Source of the DNA: Thalassotalea nanhaiensis
Lineage (GTDB): Bacteria; Pseudomonadota; Gammaproteobacteria; Enterobacterales; Alteromonadaceae
Assembly: GCF_031583575.1 (NCBI RefSeq)
Contig: NZ_CP134146.1
Location: 3,844,001-3,908,000 of the forward strand
Reading direction: 5' to 3'
Length of the DNA stretch: 64,000 nucleotides
Shown here: positions 54,452 to 62,596 of the stretch, piece by piece
Layout: each line of letters begins with the position of its first letter
Numbering within the stretch: position 1 is the first letter of the stretch
Notes under the pieces: model-generated
Told to the model about the DNA's origin: nothing
Seen by the model: the letters and a program-made list of their open reading frames with translations, nothing else
Database searches by the model: none
Made by a program: the position numbers and the translations under genes

Positions 54452-56506
54452 TTAATGCGCCAAAGGTGCTACACCGGTAGTTGGGTTATCTGCCAAGCCT
54501 ATCTCACGAGCATGTTCTTCAAAGCCTTTGTTTTTCCAGAAGAATGCTCCTGGCATAGTGGTAGGGATCACTAATATATAAAATAATGCGCGACCAACCA
54601 TCGCAGTAAAACAGTTTAATAAGGCCAATAGTGACCACAAAACTAATACCTGCGTAGTTACGCCTGCAAATAATGAATAGGCCAATAAAACACAAGTTAG
54701 CACAATGTTGATACCTAGCAAATAATTGCGCAATAAGTAGGTTTTACCAAAGGTAGTACATTGTACATAGTGCGCTGCGCCGCCTTCATTCTCATTACGG
54801 TTTAAATCATAGTTATGACGAATTAACCCAAGTGCTTCAATAACCATACCTAATAAAAATGCGCCGCCAATTACCGCTAATGCTTGCTTAACGACTGTAA
54901 CTTCTGAAGATTGCATCAGCAATGTTGCAATCACCACGACACCACTAACAAAAGCCCCCAAAGATAAGCTGTTACCACTAAACGATGTCACTGTTTGCCA
55001 GTGATTCCAAAATGGACGCGCTTTAATTTGATAACATTTATTCATGTAATAAATACCAGTAAAGCCAGCTAACAAAGCAAATATTCCAGACCCTGTTTGT
55101 AATGATTTAAGTGGTAATTGCTCGGTTAACGTAACTAAGTTTACACCTAAAAGTGTATTAACCAGCTGCGTTATCCAGTCATTGCTTGGTAGTGAGAACA
55201 ACACAGTTAAACCACAACCAGCACTGAATAATGCCAAGCCTAGCCCTTCTCGACTCATTGGTGAATAACGTAAGTTGTTAAAACCACGATAAAAGCGCAT
55301 AGGTTTACCTAAATGGGTAACACTCATAAATAAACCAAAACTGGTAAATATCAATGCTAATACCGCTAATGGCACAAACATATCTGATGTTAAAAAGCCT
55401 TCAAATGCCTCAGCGCCGAACAGTGCCGCTAAAAATGGAATAACAAATGTACCAAATGCCGCTTGGGCGAATAAGGTAAACAATACCAATGGATTTTCTC
55501 TGCTGTTTAAACGAGAAAAGTTCCAATGCTTTGCCTTGCCATGTTTTTGATCAACCACTGGTTTGTAGTCACCATTTTTGTCTTTATGATATTTTACCGG
55601 CATTGAATCAGTACGACTCATTTCAACCGGCATAGATTTAGTTTGTTGAAAGCGAATATTTGGGTGAGTAATTTCAGGATCAGGGAAGCCCGGAATACTG
55701 GTTTTACATTGTTCACGATTCTCAGGGGTATTTTCTATCACACCAAAATCTAGTGCATTACCGACACAGGCAGATACACACGCTGGTTTTAAGCCAACTT
55801 CTAAACGGTCAACACACATATTACATTTTGATACTCGCCCCTTAACCGGATCAAGTTGCGGAGCATTGTATGGGCAAACCCAAGTACAGTAACCACAACC
55901 AAAACAGGTTTCAGGATCTTGCAGTACCGCGCCGTATTCTGCATGTTTAGTATAAGCCTTAGTTGGACAACCTTTTAAACATACCGGATCATCACAATGG
56001 TTACAGGCCATGGAAATATTCATGCGCTTGTAATCTGGGTATGAGCCACCTTCTACATAACCCACCGAACGAAACGATAAATGCGCCGGGTTATCATTTT
56101 TTTCAGAACAAGCAGATTCACAGGCATGACAACCAATACAGTTGTCGGCAGTAAAGAAGAAACCGTGTTGCTTATTTCGATTAAGATTGCTGCCAACTTC
56201 TGGGTTCTCGTTGATAAACATTGATCTATCTTTAGGTAAACCAGAAATATCGACACAATCAATAAGTTGACCATAGCGATTTTTATCTTTTATTGGTTGC
56301 TCTGGTAAATACGCATAGTCTTGCTCTTCGGTACGAACTTCCCAATGATTTGAACGACCTTCTTGCTCTTTGCCTACTTCAGGCTTTATCCTAGCTGAAG
56401 TTTTAGTTTCGACACTCATGGTTTTCGGGTCAAAACTTTGTACCGATTCTTGTAGTACAGGCTCTATTGATTGCAGTTCAGGACTGTTTTTAAGTGATTG
56501 ATTCAT
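54452..56506 (-). CDS. Fused electron-transfer subunit: DmsB-type ferredoxin plus DmsC-type membrane anchor
   Basis: A 684-residue protein. Residues about 110-260 form a DmsB/NrfC-like ferredoxin with sixteen cysteines in four groups (123-133, 168-180, 201-211, and 228-247), enough for four [4Fe-4S] clusters. Residues about 335-670 are a DmsC-like membrane domain with about eight helices, which would oxidise quinol. In DMSO reductase the two are separate genes; here they are one chain. It is 23 bases downstream of the nitrate reductase gene, so it should deliver quinol electrons to that enzyme. The first 110 residues are an unusual charged extension. Confidence 0.9.
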   Translation of the reverse strand: MNQSLKNSPELQSIEPVLQESVQSFDPKTMSVETKTSARIKPEVGKEQEGRSNHWEVRTEEQDYAYLPEQPIKDKNRYGQLIDCVDISGLPKDRSMFINENPEVGSNLNRNKQHGFFFTADNCIGCHACESACSEKNDNPAHLSFRSVGYVEGGSYPDYKRMNISMACNHCDDPVCLKGCPTKAYTKHAEYGAVLQDPETCFGCGYCTWVCPYNAPQLDPVKGRVSKCNMCVDRLEVGLKPACVSACVGNALDFGVIENTPENREQCKTSIPGFPDPEITHPNIRFQQTKSMPVEMSRTDSMPVKYHKDKNGDYKPVVDQKHGKAKHWNFSRLNSRENPLVLFTLFAQAAFGTFVIPFLAALFGAEAFEGFLTSDMFVPLAVLALIFTSFGLFMSVTHLGKPMRFYRGFNNLRYSPMSREGLGLALFSAGCGLTVLFSLPSNDWITQLVNTLLGVNLVTLTEQLPLKSLQTGSGIFALLAGFTGIYYMNKCYQIKARPFWNHWQTVTSFSGNSLSLGAFVSGVVVIATLLMQSSEVTVVKQALAVIGGAFLLGMVIEALGLIRHNYDLNRNENEGGAAHYVQCTTFGKTYLLRNYLLGINIVLTCVLLAYSLFAGVTTQVLVLWSLLALLNCFTAMVGRALFYILVIPTTMPGAFFWKNKGFEEHAREIGLADNPTTGVAPLAH

Positions 56507-56529
56507 AGTCTTTTACCTTTCTACAAAAA

Positions 56530-58755
56530 TTAAAATGCACGACGTTCAACATTTAACCGGGCGGCTTCTACTTGATCGACAGTTTCAATTTGCACAGCAC
56601 ACTGCTTAAACGCAGGCTGGCGAGAATGCGGGTCTAATAAACCTAACGTTAAGCGATTTACACAGTCAAAAAAGTGGAACGGAATAAATACCATATTGCG
56701 TGGCACTCGCTGAGTTAGCTGCACCATAACCACAGCGTCACCGCGACGACTGGTAAGGCGCACATAACTTTGGTGGGTAATGCCAAGTTCATTGGCCGCA
56801 TCCGGGTTCATTTCCATATAGGCTGTTGGGCTAAATTTATTACAGTTGCCTATTTTTCCGGTTCGAGTACGAGTATGAAAATGCTCAACTACACGACCAC
56901 TGTTTAACCAAAATGGAAAGTCTTGGCACGGTTGTTCGTTGTTATTAAAAAACTTAATCGGCAGTAAGTTCGCTTTACCAGATTTGGTTTGAAATTTACC
57001 ATCGGTATATAAACGCGGATCGCCTTTTAGGCTTTCCGGGGCTTCATTGTCTTGTTCACAGTTCTCTTCACGGCTCTTTTCACGATAAGGCCATTGAATG
57101 CCTTTAGCTTTAACCAGTTTTTCATAAGTCATGCCAGAAATATCCAGCGTTCTATCCTTACCTTTAGATAATTGTTTCATTTCATTGAACGCACCTTCAG
57201 GTGTATCTGGGAAATCAATAACCTTGCCATTATCAAAACGCTTTGCCACCTGGTTAAAAATCCAAAAATCAGGTTTTGAATTTGCATAAGGAGGTAAGAC
57301 ATTACTAATTAAATTTACCCGACGCTCAGTATTGGTATGACAGCCTTCTTTTTCAGCCCATACCGAAGCAGGAAAATACACATGTGAATATTGATTTGTT
57401 TCTACGTCTTCATAAACATCTTGAATCACTAAAAAATCTAGTTTTTCCAGAGCCTTGCGAATACGAGCAGTATTAGGCATTGAGGTCATAGGATTCGTTG
57501 CCACTATCCACATGCCTTTAATTTCGCCAGTTTCAATGGCTGGGAAAATATCAGTTTCTGCCAAGCCGCGTTTTTTAGGGAAAAACTCTGGGTCAATCCC
57601 CCAAAAATCTGCTATCTCTTGTCTATCATCAGCATTTTCTAAGTAGCGGTATCCCGGTAAACCAGAGCACGATGACCACTCACGGGTGCCCATGGCATTA
57701 CACTGACCAGTGATCGATAAACTTGTACCACCCGGCTTACCAATATTGCCAGTGATCAGGTTTAAATTATTGATGTTCGCTACACCATCTGAGCCATGTG
57801 TAGACTGGTTAATGCCCATCGTCCAAATGCTCATTGCCGCAGGTGCTTTGGCGTAAATACGCGCCACATTACGAATGGTATCTTCATCAATTCCACAAAT
57901 GTGCTGAGCTGATTTAGGATCATAATCTTGTACTAAGGCTTTTACTTCATCAAAGCCTTGGGTATGAGCATCAATGTAGGATTGATCTTGTAAGCCTTCA
58001 TTGATAATGACAAACATCATGGCATTAATTAACACACAGTCAGTACCAGGTGTAATGGGTAAATGAATATCAGCAAATTGCGCCAACATAGTGACTCGTG
58101 GGTCAACCACTATGAGTGGGAACTTTCTTTTTTCTAGTGCCTCTTTTAAGCGCCAGTAAATTATTGGATGTTGCTCTGGTAAGTTTGAACCAAACGCCAT
58201 AAAGCAATGAGTGTGCTCAAAATCATCATAACAACCTGGTGGGCCATCAGAGCCAAATGAGCGCTTATAACCACTAACAGCTGACGCCATACAAAGCGTG
58301 GTATTACCATCATAGTTATTAGTGCCAATACAACCTCGGGCTAATTTTCCAAGGGTGTAGAATTCTTCAGTCATTAGCTGGCCACTTGAAACAATGGCGA
58401 AAGAATCTTTACCGTATTGCGCTTGAATAGATTTTATTTTTTGCGCAGTTACATCTAACGCGTTATCCCATGAAGTTTTTTCAAAGGCTTCATAATGTTT
58501 GTCACGAATAAGTGGTTCACTGCCTCGACCTGGGCTGTCAAAAAGCTCATGTTCTAAAATACCTTTAATACATAACTTACCACGGTTAACATCCGCGCCA
58601 GCATGGCCGCGAGTAGTAACCACTTTTTTATCAGCGTCTAAACCAATTTCAATAGAACAACCGGTAGAACAATAGTTACACGTGGTGTATTTCCATTGTT
58701 CAACCTTTTTACTAGGAATAGAGATAGGCTTTCTGTTTTTACGCCCAAACAACAT
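56530..58755 (-). CDS. nasA: Assimilatory-type nitrate reductase, molybdopterin subunit
   Basis: A 741-residue Mo-bisMGD oxidoreductase that should reduce nitrate to nitrite for assimilation. The N-terminal [4Fe-4S] site is Cys26, Cys29, Cys33 (CNYCSTGC) and Cys62. The Mo ligand is Cys155 in TTLCMASAVSGYKRSFGSDG, as in Nap/Nas enzymes. There is no twin-arginine leader, so it is cytoplasmic. It lacks the C-terminal [2Fe-2S] domain of Klebsiella NasA, and no FAD-type NasB is adjacent; the DmsB-DmsC fusion in the operon replaces them. Nitrite produced would go to NirBD, encoded 11 kb away. Other Mo enzymes of this group (formate dehydrogenase type) cannot be fully excluded. Confidence 0.87.
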   Translation of the reverse strand: MLFGRKNRKPISIPSKKVEQWKYTTCNYCSTGCSIEIGLDADKKVVTTRGHAGADVNRGKLCIKGILEHELFDSPGRGSEPLIRDKHYEAFEKTSWDNALDVTAQKIKSIQAQYGKDSFAIVSSGQLMTEEFYTLGKLARGCIGTNNYDGNTTLCMASAVSGYKRSFGSDGPPGCYDDFEHTHCFMAFGSNLPEQHPIIYWRLKEALEKRKFPLIVVDPRVTMLAQFADIHLPITPGTDCVLINAMMFVIINEGLQDQSYIDAHTQGFDEVKALVQDYDPKSAQHICGIDEDTIRNVARIYAKAPAAMSIWTMGINQSTHGSDGVANINNLNLITGNIGKPGGTSLSITGQCNAMGTREWSSCSGLPGYRYLENADDRQEIADFWGIDPEFFPKKRGLAETDIFPAIETGEIKGMWIVATNPMTSMPNTARIRKALEKLDFLVIQDVYEDVETNQYSHVYFPASVWAEKEGCHTNTERRVNLISNVLPPYANSKPDFWIFNQVAKRFDNGKVIDFPDTPEGAFNEMKQLSKGKDRTLDISGMTYEKLVKAKGIQWPYREKSREENCEQDNEAPESLKGDPRLYTDGKFQTKSGKANLLPIKFFNNNEQPCQDFPFWLNSGRVVEHFHTRTRTGKIGNCNKFSPTAYMEMNPDAANELGITHQSYVRLTSRRGDAVVMVQLTQRVPRNMVFIPFHFFDCVNRLTLGLLDPHSRQPAFKQCAVQIETVDQVEAARLNVERRAF

Positions 58756-58798
58756 AGATGAATCCTGAGAATGAATAGCTTTGCATTAATAGTGCAGT

Positions 58799-58815
58799 TG
58801 CAATATTCAAACCAA
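58799..58815 (-). promoter_or_regulatory. Sigma-54 promoter of nasA
   Basis: TTGGTTTGAATATTGCA on the minus strand keeps the invariant GG and GC of -24/-12 promoters at the exact 10-base interval. The start of transcription is expected near 58788, about 35 bases before the ATG. Confidence 0.75.
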
Positions 58816-58901
58816 GAATAAAAACCAGGTTAAACAACAAGTTATGGTTGATGATTTAAGGATGGCTGTACGATAAGAGTGCCGATGCCCTAAAAGAGTG
58901 C

Positions 58902-58916
58902 GCACCTAACTGGTGA
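58902..58916. promoter_or_regulatory. NtrC-type enhancer site of nasA
   Basis: GCACCTAACTGGTGA differs from the classical GCACC-N5-GGTGC in one base. It is centred about 120 bases upstream of the expected start, the same distance as at nirB, and lies just past the stop codon of the next gene. Confidence 0.68.
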
Positions 58917-58926
58917 TTTAAAGCGA

Positions 58927-59907
58927 TTAATACTGTAAACCAATAATGCTTCGCACTTCATCCAGAGTATTAATTAACAGTTGGCTAAATTTAAAGCTCA
59001 TAATATTGCTTTCAGTTTTCCCTTGTCGTAATAACTCATTAATATGCTCAATTTCATAGCTATAACCATTAGTGCAATAATCGAAATCAAACACCTTTTC
59101 ATCATTGTTGGCAATAACCGTTACCGTTGTAGGTCCGTGAAAGGGGCTGTTAAGTTTAATAACGCCTGTTTCACAATAAAATATTGCTTGATTAGACGTT
59201 TGCTCTAACAAGGTACTTTCAAGAAGAGCTGTGGCATGATCATATTCAAATACCATTGCACAAGATGAGTCTGCGCCATTGGCAAAATAACTCGCCTTTG
59301 CATTTATGGACTTCGGTTTGCCAAGAGTTGAAAGGGCTGCAAATATTGGGTAAATACCTATATCTAGAAGGCTACCTCCGCCGAGTGATTTATTAAATAA
59401 TCGAGACTCGTCATTAAATTCACGAACAAAACCAAAGTTTGCTTCCAGTTTTAAAATATTGCCATAGGTTTTATTGGCCAGCTCTTTTAACACAAATTGA
59501 TAATGGGGAAGAAAATATGTCCAGAGCGCTTCCATTAGCAATGTGTTATTTTTTTGTGCACAAGCAATCATGGTATTTACTTGCTGACTATTCATGGCAA
59601 ACGGCTTTTCACATAAAACCGCTTTGCCATGCTCTAAACATAATAAGGTATTGTCTTGGTGTAATGCATGCGGGGTGGCAATATAAATGGCATCAACATG
59701 TTCGTCTTTAACCAGTTGCTCGTAGCTGTTATAGGCAACACTCGCATTATATTGATTAGAAAAAGCTTCTGCTTTATCCGTTGAACGTGACGCTACGGCA
59801 TAAAGCTCGCCACCTTTAACTTTGACAAGGTCGCTAGCAAATTTATGAGCAATACTACCAAGCCCGATAATGCCCCAACGGATGTTTCTGTCTTTAATTG
59901 ATTTCAT
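58927..59907 (-). CDS. Gfo/Idh/MocA family oxidoreductase
   Basis: A 326-residue NAD(P)-dependent sugar or cyclitol dehydrogenase. The Rossmann motif is WGIIGLGSIAHKFASDLV near the N-terminus, with AVASRST following, and the active-site block is CEKPFAMN (the EKP motif). The C-terminal half is the substrate-binding GFO/IDH/MOCA beta-sheet domain. It is the most downstream gene of the minus-strand locus with sulfatases, so a role in oxidising a liberated sugar is plausible. Confidence 0.92.
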   Translation of the reverse strand: MKSIKDRNIRWGIIGLGSIAHKFASDLVKVKGGELYAVASRSTDKAEAFSNQYNASVAYNSYEQLVKDEHVDAIYIATPHALHQDNTLLCLEHGKAVLCEKPFAMNSQQVNTMIACAQKNNTLLMEALWTYFLPHYQFVLKELANKTYGNILKLEANFGFVREFNDESRLFNKSLGGGSLLDIGIYPIFAALSTLGKPKSINAKASYFANGADSSCAMVFEYDHATALLESTLLEQTSNQAIFYCETGVIKLNSPFHGPTTVTVIANNDEKVFDFDYCTNGYSYEIEHINELLRQGKTESNIMSFKFSQLLINTLDEVRSIIGLQY

Positions 59908-59977
59908 ACTTTGCTAAGTTTTTTAGAGTTTTATCAATACAGTTTATAGCGAAAATAATAATATAATACCAATTCCA

Positions 59978-61516
59978 TTAATTATTTTGCAGCCGTGGAG
60001 CAGAAAAGCCTTGGCTTTGTATTTGTTCCAATTTCTTTAGTAAGTCATTAGCCTTTTCAGGATGTTTTTCGATAATATTATTACGCTGCCCTGCATCGCT
60101 TTTCATATCAAACAACTGTCCTTTGTCATTATCATCAGTCACATAACCATGCTTTTTTTGCCAAGCCGAATAATTAAATCGCTGCATGCGTCTATTTTGA
60201 TTACCTGATTTAGCATCAATCAATGTCCAGCCTTCACTTCTGATAGCGTAATCGTCTTTGAACGTATTATGGACAAGTGATCGTCTGCTGCCTTTACTTG
60301 ATTCGCCTGTCCATAAAGGTAATAAATTATATGAATCCTCTGCAGCATTGTCTGGCAAATCAAAGCCAACAACATTTGCGATGGTTGCCATAAAATCAAT
60401 TTGAGACATTAGTTCGTTAGTCTGTGTATTTTTTGGTACATGATCAGGCCAACGCACAATAGTTGGTACACGATGCCCACCTTCATAGATATCACGCTTT
60501 AATCCTCGAAAATCACCAGATGACCAATGGTCAAATTTTTCATCTCGCAAGTAAGCATAATGTTCAGGACCATTGTCTGAGCTAAATATCACGAGGGTAG
60601 TATCTTCAATGCCTGCGGCTTTTATTGCGGCTAATAATTTGCCAATTGAGTCATCGGTTTCTACGATTAAATCACCATAAGGGCCAGCTTTAGAGGTATT
60701 GTCAAATTCATCATTAGGAATAATTGGCGCATGAGGTGACGGGTAAGCAAAGTAAAGAAAGAACGGCTTATCTTGCTTCGCTTTTTCAGTAATGTACTCA
60801 ATGCCCTTTTGTGTTGTCGTTGGAATATTTTCGTATGGATCCCACCCTGTGATCATCGGCCCCTTTCGATACTCCATTTTTCCTTCTTTGTTTTTCCACA
60901 AAGTTTCATCAACCATAGTGTCAGGTACTTGCAATACTTTGTCATTTTCAATCCAAACATAAGGAGGAAAATTAATAACTGTATCGCCAAAGTAGTAGTC
61001 AAAACCATGAGCAGTAGGACCATCAGGGATTGGTTTTGACCAGTCAAAATCATCAGGGCCGACACCATCTTGTGCTCGATTAGGTTTTCGAATAGCATCC
61101 CAATCCCAACCTAAATGCCATTTACCAATGGCGGCTGTGGTGTAACCTTTTTTCTGTAGCATTTCAGGTAGAGTTAAACGTTTGGCATCAAAAACAGACG
61201 GTTCAAACGACTTTACAATACCGTGAAATTTTCGCCAATGGTAACGACCAGTTAGTAGCGCATAACGTGACGGTGTGCAGATGGCAGAAGAAGAGTGTGC
61301 ATCAGTAAAACTCAAACCTTGCGTTGCAAGCTGATCTAAATTTGGCGTAGGAATTTTAGATTTATTAGCTGAGTTTTTATTAAAACTACCCAAATCTCCC
61401 ATGCCTAAATCATCAGCATATAAAATAACGATATTAGGTTGTTTATCCGCCGCCAAAGATAGCGAAGTATAAAAAAGTACACTTAATGTAAATATTAATT
61501 TGATGAGTAACGTCAT
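59978..61516 (-). CDS. Secreted sulfatase (formylglycine type)
   Basis: A 512-residue arylsulfatase-family (S1) enzyme that removes sulfate esters from sugars. Residues 1-23 are a signal peptide. Metal ligands Asp35/Asp36 lie in YADDLGMGD. The formylglycine motif is CTPSR (80-84) in SSAICTPSRYALLTGRY, so it needs an FGE-type maturase. IGKWHLGW and FSSDNGPEHY are further active-site blocks. Together with the second sulfatase it suggests desulfation of algal polysaccharide in the periplasm or outside the cell. Confidence 0.93.
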   Translation of the reverse strand: MTLLIKLIFTLSVLFYTSLSLAADKQPNIVILYADDLGMGDLGSFNKNSANKSKIPTPNLDQLATQGLSFTDAHSSSAICTPSRYALLTGRYHWRKFHGIVKSFEPSVFDAKRLTLPEMLQKKGYTTAAIGKWHLGWDWDAIRKPNRAQDGVGPDDFDWSKPIPDGPTAHGFDYYFGDTVINFPPYVWIENDKVLQVPDTMVDETLWKNKEGKMEYRKGPMITGWDPYENIPTTTQKGIEYITEKAKQDKPFFLYFAYPSPHAPIIPNDEFDNTSKAGPYGDLIVETDDSIGKLLAAIKAAGIEDTTLVIFSSDNGPEHYAYLRDEKFDHWSSGDFRGLKRDIYEGGHRVPTIVRWPDHVPKNTQTNELMSQIDFMATIANVVGFDLPDNAAEDSYNLLPLWTGESSKGSRRSLVHNTFKDDYAIRSEGWTLIDAKSGNQNRRMQRFNYSAWQKKHGYVTDDNDKGQLFDMKSDAGQRNNIIEKHPEKANDLLKKLEQIQSQGFSAPRLQNN

Positions 61517-61624
61517 CTATCTCTCTTATTTTAGTTCTTATAATTTTCGACAATCAACATATTTATCATCGAAAGGAATATCGGCTTTTTACCGGCTACT
61601 TGCCGACTTTTTTTCATTATTACC

Positions 61625-62422
61625 TTAATCAGTATTCTTTTTAAGTGTTAGTTGAGAAATGATCACACTAGCAACTTTTTCGCCCTGAGACTTTCTACCT
61701 AATTCGTTGTAATGAACGTTACCAGCATCAGCCCACCACTTTTGGTGATGAGGTTTGGTAAATTGATATAAATCGTTAATGATCACCTCTGGGTGATCTT
61801 TGAGTACGTTTAATGCGGCTTCATTATATTTAACTGCGTCTCCTACAATGCGTCCGGGCTCTCCTGCTGGAATAGGCGTGGTTGTGGCAAATATTAACTT
61901 GGCTGATGGCGCCATTGTTTTCAGGTATTTAATGATATTGCGAAGGTTATTTTCATATTCTGCAATTGAGCTAACTTGCTTACCATTGGCTTTATCGAGC
62001 TTTCTATCTTTGGTGTATTTCAGATCATGCAAACCGACATTAAAGTGGATTACATCCCATTGAAATGTCCAGGCATCTTTTAGATCTGGATTTTGCATAA
62101 TGGTATGCATTTTTCTCATTTTTTTAATAAATGAAGAAGAGTCACCACCATTTAAATACAAACGATAAACATTGGCTTTACTTGCAAGTTCGGCGCGAAC
62201 TGCTTGTGTGTAGTGAATAGAAATTGAATCACCGTAAATAAGAACATTAGGAAGCTCTGGATTATTTTCAACAAAAGCAAACTCTGCTCGTGTACTAAAT
62301 TGCTCAGAAACAAGTTCACGCCATGCATCCTTTGCAGAATCAGCATAAGTAAGCGAGCTAAAGAAGCTAGCAAATATTATGCAAATAAAGCTCAATGATG
62401 AGTGTTTAACATTTAATTTCAT
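61625..62422 (-). CDS. SGNH/GDSL-family hydrolase
   Basis: A 265-residue secreted esterase. The signal peptide (about 1-27) ends LTYA. Block I is YGDSISI with nucleophile Ser66, block III is NVGLHDL, and the catalytic Asp-x-x-His pair is DAGNVHYNE near the C-terminus. SGNH hydrolases in polysaccharide loci usually remove acetyl or other acyl groups from sugars. It sits between two sulfatase genes on the same strand, about 107 bases from the downstream one. Confidence 0.88.
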   Translation of the reverse strand: MKLNVKHSSLSFICIIFASFFSSLTYADSAKDAWRELVSEQFSTRAEFAFVENNPELPNVLIYGDSISIHYTQAVRAELASKANVYRLYLNGGDSSSFIKKMRKMHTIMQNPDLKDAWTFQWDVIHFNVGLHDLKYTKDRKLDKANGKQVSSIAEYENNLRNIIKYLKTMAPSAKLIFATTTPIPAGEPGRIVGDAVKYNEAALNVLKDHPEVIINDLYQFTKPHHQKWWADAGNVHYNELGRKSQGEKVASVIISQLTLKKNTD

Positions 62423-62494
62423 TTAAATTGCAACGACCTTCCTTTAGATACAGCCGTGGGGCTGTTACCTGCGAAAGAGCACTTAATAAATAGT

Positions 62495-62578
62495 ATGTTT
62501 AATATTAAAAAAAACAGCTTAAATATTTTCATTTTATCTTCTCTTCTTTTCTCTTGTGATGGCGTTTCTATCTGGTAA
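62495..62578 (+). CDS. Possible 27-residue lipoprotein-like leader
   Basis: An ATG-initiated plus-strand frame in the gap between two minus-strand genes. It reads as a signal peptide with a lipobox (MFNIKKNSLNIFILSSLLFS then Cys) and stops six residues later. It has no ribosome-binding site. It may be a chance frame or the stump of a lost lipoprotein gene. Confidence 0.2.
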   Translation: MFNIKKNSLNIFILSSLLFSCDGVSIW

Positions 62579-62596
62579 ACAGTTTATTTTTGTAAT

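Noticed and set aside
61570-61612. CGGC-TACTT-GCCG followed by T-run as a terminator
   Set aside because: The stem is only 4 bp and points away from the minus-strand genes on both sides; too weak to call.
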